Position numbers and translations under genes: made by a program. The notes under the pieces were generated by a model. The model was not told where the DNA came from, did not search any database, and saw only the letters and a program-made list of their open reading frames with translations. Positions 23,053 through 26,584 of a stretch of DNA of 26,584 bases are shown here, one piece after another. The first letter of the stretch is position 1. The number at the start of each line of letters is the position of its first letter. The stretch comes from JBJXFY01 sp046155815 (GTDB taxonomy: Bacteria > Verrucomicrobiota > Verrucomicrobiia > Limisphaerales > CAIMTB01). Location of the stretch: positions 1 to 26,584 of the forward strand of contig JBJXFY010000123.1 of assembly GCA_046155815.1 (NCBI GenBank). Reading direction: 5' to 3'.

Positions 23053-24303
23053 TCAGGCGGCGAGGCCGTTGCAGGTGAAGTCGAAGATGTCGAAGTTGCG
23101 CACGTCGGCCCCGGCACGGGCGCGGTGCGCGGGCCGCAGGGGACGGTTGAAGACGAAGGGCACCATCTCCTCGTAGCGTCCGCCGTGGGAGCGCAGGCCG
23201 CCGTGGAGCGCCTTCAGGTCGTGGTGCTGCGGAGTGCGGCCGATGACGACGTCGCGTCCGGCGCAGACGGCCAGGTCGCCGATGCGCTCGGGCGGCAGCT
23301 CAAGCTTCTGTGCGGTCGCCCGGGCTTCGTACACCTCGGTGATGCCCGGCATCGCGGCGATGAACTCACGCACCGGTTCCACGGGCTGCAGCGAGGGCAG
23401 ATGGACTTGGGCAAAGGAACCCAGCGCGCCGTGATGCACGACGTAGGGATCCGTGATCGGCAGGATGACGCGGAAGCCGGGGCCGAACTGGCGGACGAGC
23501 AGTGACTCCAGGTAGATGACGTTCGGAGAGCCGTCGGGCTTCTGCTTGGCGTTCATGCCATGGTCCGCCGTGATGCCGATGAGCGCACCGAGGGCGTCGA
23601 GCCGGCCCAGCGCCTCGTCTATCCCCGCGTAGAACTCCACCGCCTCCGGCGCGTCCGGCGCGTAGGTGTGCTGCATGTAGTCCGTCGTCGAGAGATAGAG
23701 GAAGTCCGCCCGTCCGGCCGCGAGCAGCGCCGCGCCGGCCTGCAGCACGTAGAGGCTGGCGTCGCCGCTGTAGATCTGCGGCTGCGGCCGGCCGACGAGG
23801 GCTTCCACGTCGGCGAGGCCGTGGGTTTCAAGGCGGGCGGACGCGGCCTTTTCGGAACTGAAGGCGATGCCGCCGGCCGGGCCGATCAGCCCGCTGGCGA
23901 AGATGTCGCGCAGCTTCTCCTTCGCGGTGACCACGGCGACCTTGCGGCCGGCCTTCTGCGCGGCGGGGAAGATCGTCGGCGCGGTGAGGAACTTCGCCGA
24001 GTTCATCATCACCTCCTCGTCCGAGCCGCGGTCGTAGAAATAATTTCCGCCGATGCCATGCACGCGCGGCGGGACGCCGGTCACGATCGAGGCGTTGTTC
24101 ACGTTGGTGAACGTCGGCATCGCCGCGCGCGCCAGGCCGCGCCAGCCCTGCACGGCGAAGCGCTGGAGGTTCGGCATCCGGCCGCGGGCGAGCGCGGCGT
24201 CGAGGTATTCGTCGGCGCTGCCATCAAGGCAGATCACGGCGACGGGCCGGTCGGGCGGCGCGTAGGCGCGGCCGTTGACGGTGAAGGACGCGGGGTCAGG
24301 CAT
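23053..24303 (-). CDS. phnA: Phosphonoacetate hydrolase
   Basis: 416 residues from the ATG at 24303. Alkaline-phosphatase superfamily; compared from memory with Sinorhizobium PhnA, all metal ligands and the nucleophile are present: Asp27 (CLDG), nucleophile Thr66 in MPTFTNVNNASIVTG, Asp208 and His212 in STTDYMQH, Asp247/His248 in ITADHGM and His373 in RSHGGRYEEMVPF. The enzyme uses two zinc ions to split phosphonoacetate into acetate and phosphate in the cytoplasm. It is the first gene of the compact run; 104 bases separate it from the toxin gene upstream, room for a promoter, although I see no convincing one. No Shine-Dalgarno: the start is preceded by CCCTCCC. Confidence 0.94.
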   Translation of the reverse strand: MPDPASFTVNGRAYAPPDRPVAVICLDGSADEYLDAALARGRMPNLQRFAVQGWRGLARAAMPTFTNVNNASIVTGVPPRVHGIGGNYFYDRGSDEEVMMNSAKFLTAPTIFPAAQKAGRKVAVVTAKEKLRDIFASGLIGPAGGIAFSSEKAASARLETHGLADVEALVGRPQPQIYSGDASLYVLQAGAALLAAGRADFLYLSTTDYMQHTYAPDAPEAVEFYAGIDEALGRLDALGALIGITADHGMNAKQKPDGSPNVIYLESLLVRQFGPGFRVILPITDPYVVHHGALGSFAQVHLPSLQPVEPVREFIAAMPGITEVYEARATAQKLELPPERIGDLAVCAGRDVVIGRTPQHHDLKALHGGLRSHGGRYEEMVPFVFNRPLRPAHRARAGADVRNFDIFDFTCNGLAA

Positions 24304-24407
24304 GGGAGGGAACGGTCGGCCAAGGAAGTTCCAAGGCAGGCGGCGGATGGCATCCCGTCCCGCGTATGCCGGCCGGGTGGGGCAAAGGGTTGGCGTGGTA
24401 CGCCGTG

Positions 24408-24833
24408 TCAGCCGCCGGCATCCGGCGCATAGCTGCCGCCGTAGCCGGGCGAATACAGGCGGATGCCGATGATGTCGCGCATCGCGTCGAAATGCCGGTC
24501 CCGTGCGTACACGCGGCAGATGCGGTCGAGGGAGATCGTGGCGATGAGGATGTCGTTCCACGGGGCCGTGATGCCGGCATCCCGCAGCCGCCAGGCGTTG
24601 GCCACCGCGCGTTCCCAGATCGCCTCGCTGACCGGGAAATACGGCAGGATCGAGAAGGCGGCCTGCCACCGCCGCCGATCCTCCTTGCGGGCACCGCCGA
24701 GCACTTCCAGACGCACGGGTGGGCACAGCGCGGCCTCGTACTCACCGAGGAGGCTTTCGAGGCCGACCTTGCAGGCCAGGTCACCCTCGCGGCGGGCCGC
24801 CTCGATCCAGACCGAGGAATCCACCAGCACCAT
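24408..24833 (-). CDS. vapC: PIN-domain ribonuclease toxin, VapC family
   Basis: 141 residues. PIN fold with the expected acidic residues: Asp5 in VLVDSSVWIE, Glu43 in CPPVRLEVL, Asp94 in WNDILIA and Asp112 (or Asp116) in RDRHFD, which bind Mg2+ for RNA cleavage. VapC toxins usually cut tRNA or rRNA sites. The gene lies four bases after a small gene that looks like its antitoxin. The pair interrupts the phosphonate locus between phnW and phnA. The last 15 residues (SPGYGGSYAPDAGG) are an unusual Gly-rich tail. Confidence 0.9.
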   Translation of the reverse strand: MVLVDSSVWIEAARREGDLACKVGLESLLGEYEAALCPPVRLEVLGGARKEDRRRWQAAFSILPYFPVSEAIWERAVANAWRLRDAGITAPWNDILIATISLDRICRVYARDRHFDAMRDIIGIRLYSPGYGGSYAPDAGG

Positions 24834-24837
24834 GGCG

Positions 24838-25041
24838 TCAGCGGTCCTGCGCCTCGATCTCGTCGTTCGTGGCGTGGTAGTCGAAGGCCCCCTCCCGCAA
24901 CGCCACGCCGAACGCCTTCGCCTTTTTCCGCTTCACGAAGTCCTCGACCGCCCGGGCCACCGCGGGGCTCTTCTTGGCATCGCCCGTGATTGCGATCAAG
25001 TCCTCCAAAACGGAGTCTTCGATGTCCACTGTGATTCTCAC
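24838..25041 (-). CDS. vapB: VapB-type antitoxin
   Basis: 67 residues from a GTG at 25041. The N-terminal half (MRITVDIEDSVLEDLIAITG) looks like a ribbon-helix-helix DNA-binding domain, followed by a basic helix VKRKKAKAF and an acidic C-terminus (NDEIEAQDR) that would wrap the toxin. Size, order and the four-base gap to the PIN toxin fit the type II VapBC arrangement. The A/T-rich upstream region with a short palindrome (25080-25094) may be the operator. Confidence 0.83.
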   Translation of the reverse strand: MRITVDIEDSVLEDLIAITGDAKKSPAVARAVEDFVKRKKAKAFGVALREGAFDYHATNDEIEAQDR

Positions 25042-25079
25042 GGCCTAAAAATGAACCTCGATGCACCAAACGCAACGCC

Positions 25080-25094
25080 TTTTTGATGCAAAAA
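25080..25094. promoter_or_regulatory. Possible VapB operator palindrome
   Basis: TTTTTG-ATG-CAAAAA is a perfect 6-bp inverted repeat with a three-base centre, 38 bases upstream of the antitoxin start, in an A/T-rich patch that stands out from the GC-rich surroundings. VapB proteins commonly bind such sites to repress their own operon. Binding is inferred from position only. Confidence 0.35.
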
Positions 25095-25159
25095 CAAACC
25101 AGTTCGAATCCGGAAAGAATCTCGTTGCCGCCGGCTGACGGATTCAGGGGTGAAAACCC

Positions 25160-25259
25160 GTGGATGAACACGGCTGAACGCAGCTCAACGTGCGGACCAA
25201 GCTTGCAGGCCGGGCCGCACGTCAGCTCCTCCCATCTGCGTTCATCGGCGTCCATCTGC
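25160..25259. repeat. Intergenic imperfect hairpin repeat
   Basis: Two arms, 25160-25195 and 25215-25259, are imperfect inverted copies (outer 24 bases match at 18 positions, inner CGTGCGG/CCGCACG perfect) around a loop near 25196-25214. The text GATGAACAC-GCTGAACGCAG and CTGCGTTCATCGGCGTCCATC, with TGAAAACCCGTGGATGAAC at the outer edge, is of the GTTCATC-rich intergenic repeat type I recall from several environmental bacterial phyla. It lies between the phnW stop and the vapB promoter region and may be a non-autonomous mobile element or a transcript-ending hairpin. Confidence 0.65.
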
Positions 25260-25271
25260 AATTCCTTGTCT

Positions 25272-26408
25272 TCAAGTCTTCATCAACTCGACACCCATCT
25301 CCCGCACCACCCGCCCGATGGCGTCCACCAGCGCCTCCATGTCCGCCTCGGACAGCCGGCCGATGTTGCCGATCCGGAAGGTGTCCGCCTGGCTGATCTT
25401 GCCGGGGTACAGGATGAAGCCCCGTTCCGCCACGCGCCGGTAGAACTCGGCGAAGGTGAACCTCGGGTCCGCCGGGAAGACGAAACTCGTGATGATGTGG
25501 CTCTGCACCGCCGGCGGCAGGAATGGCCGGAAGCCCAGCGCCGTCATGCCCCGGAGCAGCGCCGCGTGGTTCCGCCGGTAGCGCGCCATGCGGCCGGCCA
25601 CGCCGCCCTCGGCCGACAGTTCCTCCAGCGCGCGGTCGAACGCGAGGATCGCATGCGTCGGCGGCGTATAGCGGAACTGGCCGTTCCTGTCGAAGCCCCG
25701 GAGCTGGTCCAGCAGGTCGAGGCTGAGCACGCGCGCCCAGCCGGCCGTGGCCTCAAGATCCTTTCGCCGGGTGAACACGAACGAGAAGCCCGGCACGCCC
25801 TCGACGCACTTGTTGGCCGAGGAGATCAGGTAATCAATCCCGCACGCGGCGAAGTCCAGCGGGTACGCACCGAAGGAGCTCATCGCGTCCACGATGAACA
25901 CGCGGCCGGCGCGCTTCACCGCGGGGCCGATGCCGTCCAGCGGGTTCAGCACGCCGGTCGTGGTCTCGCAGTGGACCATGAGGACGTGGGTGACGGCGGG
26001 ATCGGCGGCCAGCGCGGCCTCGACCTGCGCGGCCGTGGGCGGGGTGTCCTCCGGCGTGCGCAGCGCGGCGTGCGGCGTGCGGTGCCGCTGGAGCATGAGC
26101 AGCGCGCGCTCGCCGTACGCGCCGTTGCTGAGGACGAGCACCTTGCCCGCCGGCGGGATCACGGACGTGAGCACGGCCTCGACGCCGAAGGTGCCGCTGC
26201 CCTGGAGAAGGACGCATTCCCAGCCGGTGTCCGTGGAAAGGCCCGCCAGCGCGAGCAGGCGGTCGCGGACGGACTTCACCACGGTGTTGAACTCCCAGTG
26301 CCACGAGCCGGCGTCGTGGAGCATGGCCTCCTTGACGCGGGCGCTGGTGGTGAGCGGGCCGGGAGTGAAGAGCAGGCGGTCGCGGGCGGCGGGCAAAGGC
26401 GATGACAT
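25272..26408 (-). CDS. phnW: 2-aminoethylphosphonate:pyruvate aminotransferase
   Basis: 378 residues from the ATG at 26408; a further in-frame start at 26468 would add 20 basic residues and overlap the frame upstream. Class V aminotransferase with PhnW features: FTPGPLTTSARVKEAML at the N-terminus, LLQGSGTFGVEAVL, SNGAYGERA, PLP-binding Asp174 in FIVDAMSSFG, Schiff-base Lys200 in SSANKCVEGVPGFSFV, and FRIGNIG near the C-terminus. It converts 2-AEP and pyruvate to phosphonoacetaldehyde and alanine in the cytoplasm. Segment HDAGSWHWEFN differs from the usual W-D-D-(Y/F)-N of classical PhnW, as in the wider PhnW/AepZ family. It is separated from phnA by a hairpin repeat and vapBC. Confidence 0.92.
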   Translation of the reverse strand: MSSPLPAARDRLLFTPGPLTTSARVKEAMLHDAGSWHWEFNTVVKSVRDRLLALAGLSTDTGWECVLLQGSGTFGVEAVLTSVIPPAGKVLVLSNGAYGERALLMLQRHRTPHAALRTPEDTPPTAAQVEAALAADPAVTHVLMVHCETTTGVLNPLDGIGPAVKRAGRVFIVDAMSSFGAYPLDFAACGIDYLISSANKCVEGVPGFSFVFTRRKDLEATAGWARVLSLDLLDQLRGFDRNGQFRYTPPTHAILAFDRALEELSAEGGVAGRMARYRRNHAALLRGMTALGFRPFLPPAVQSHIITSFVFPADPRFTFAEFYRRVAERGFILYPGKISQADTFRIGNIGRLSEADMEALVDAIGRVVREMGVELMKT

Positions 26409-26460
26409 GGCGGCGGAGTGGGCCTCAAACGGGCGGCGCGGGGAAGCCCGCACCCGGCGG

Positions 26461-26583
26461 CTAGGCACCGGCCGCCGCCGCGATCACCAGGGCGGCGGCG
26501 ATGGCGGCGCAGAAGAGCCAGAGGACGTTCATGACGGACGCGATGTTGGCGGGCGGGCGGCCGGGGCACTCCCGGGAAAGGCC
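26461..26583 (-). CDS. C-terminal end of an unidentified membrane protein (partial, right edge)
   Basis: A minus-strand frame is open from the right edge to a TAG at 26461. It ends in VMNVLWLFCAAIAAALVIAA, a clear membrane helix closing the protein. Only about 40 codons are visible, and a 23-residue peptide starting at the ATG at 26532 is the alternative reading. It would be the gene directly upstream of phnW, 52 bases before its start, a common place for a phosphonate transporter. Too little is present to identify it. Confidence 0.35.
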   Translation of the reverse strand, partial: GLSRECPGRPPANIASVMNVLWLFCAAIAAALVIAAAAGA

Positions 26584-26584
26584 G

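Noticed and set aside
20576..23176. 866-codon open frame on the plus strand
   Set aside because: It is antisense to the pbfA-like and phosphoesterase genes. Low-complexity Val/Glu/Gly/Arg composition and no recognisable motif.
24296..25261. 321-codon minus-strand frame running through the hairpin repeat
   Set aside because: Its first part translates the intergenic repeat and its remainder is out of frame with the well-supported vapB and vapC genes.
1..26584. CRISPR array, rRNA, prophage or insertion-sequence transposase
   Set aside because: No regularly spaced direct repeats, rRNA-like sequence, transposase or integrase motifs were seen on either strand.

Overview
The window is high-GC bacterial chromosome, most likely from the phylum Verrucomicrobiota. 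The evidence is a lipoprotein that looks like the exosortase-associated TIGR04073 family (typical of that phylum), an EpsC-type serine acetyltransferase, large secreted SBBP-repeat and endonuclease I proteins ending in a similar WxxVT...F(F)R-type module, and a general lack of Shine-Dalgarno sequences. These assignments come from recognising families by eye; no database search was run.

Layout. Positions 1-4939 hold housekeeping and membrane genes: a CaCA-type Ca2+/Na+ antiporter cut by the left edge (minus), a divergent Na+/H+ antiporter-family protein, a UbiB/ABC1 kinase-like protein and a lone nuoA (all plus). Positions 5182-9591 hold two large secreted proteins pointing away from each other, with a tRNA-Gln(TTG) between them. 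Positions 9633-11068 hold ispE and the TIGR04073-like lipoprotein gene, separated by a strong intrinsic terminator. Positions 11294-12394 hold a double zinc-ribbon membrane protein. A minus-strand block from 15228 down to 12474 holds cysE, a methyltransferase and an alpha/beta hydrolase, the last two tightly coupled to the gene before them.

Positions 15392-26408, all on the minus strand, form the most interesting part: a phosphonate catabolism locus. phnW (2-aminoethylphosphonate transaminase) comes first. It is followed by a hairpin repeat and a vapBC toxin-antitoxin pair, then by a compact seven-gene run: phnA (phosphonoacetate hydrolase), a secreted LamG plus purple-acid-phosphatase-like phosphoesterase, a PbfA-like class III PLP lyase, phnY (phosphonoacetaldehyde dehydrogenase), a zinc alcohol dehydrogenase of the phosphonate-associated HpnZ type, a PhnZ-like HD-domain diiron oxygenase, and a DUF5690 membrane transporter-like protein. 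Gaps inside this run are from -7 to +45 bases.

Inferred logic: several organophosphonates converge on phosphonoacetaldehyde. 2-AEP would enter through PhnW, (R)-1-hydroxy-2-AEP through PbfA, and possibly 2-hydroxyethylphosphonate through the alcohol dehydrogenase. PhnY and PhnA then give acetate and phosphate. The HD oxygenase would be a parallel O2-dependent route from a hydroxylated phosphonate straight to phosphate. The secreted phosphoesterase and DUF5690 protein are candidates for substrate release and uptake. The last two roles and the alcohol dehydrogenase substrate are hypotheses.
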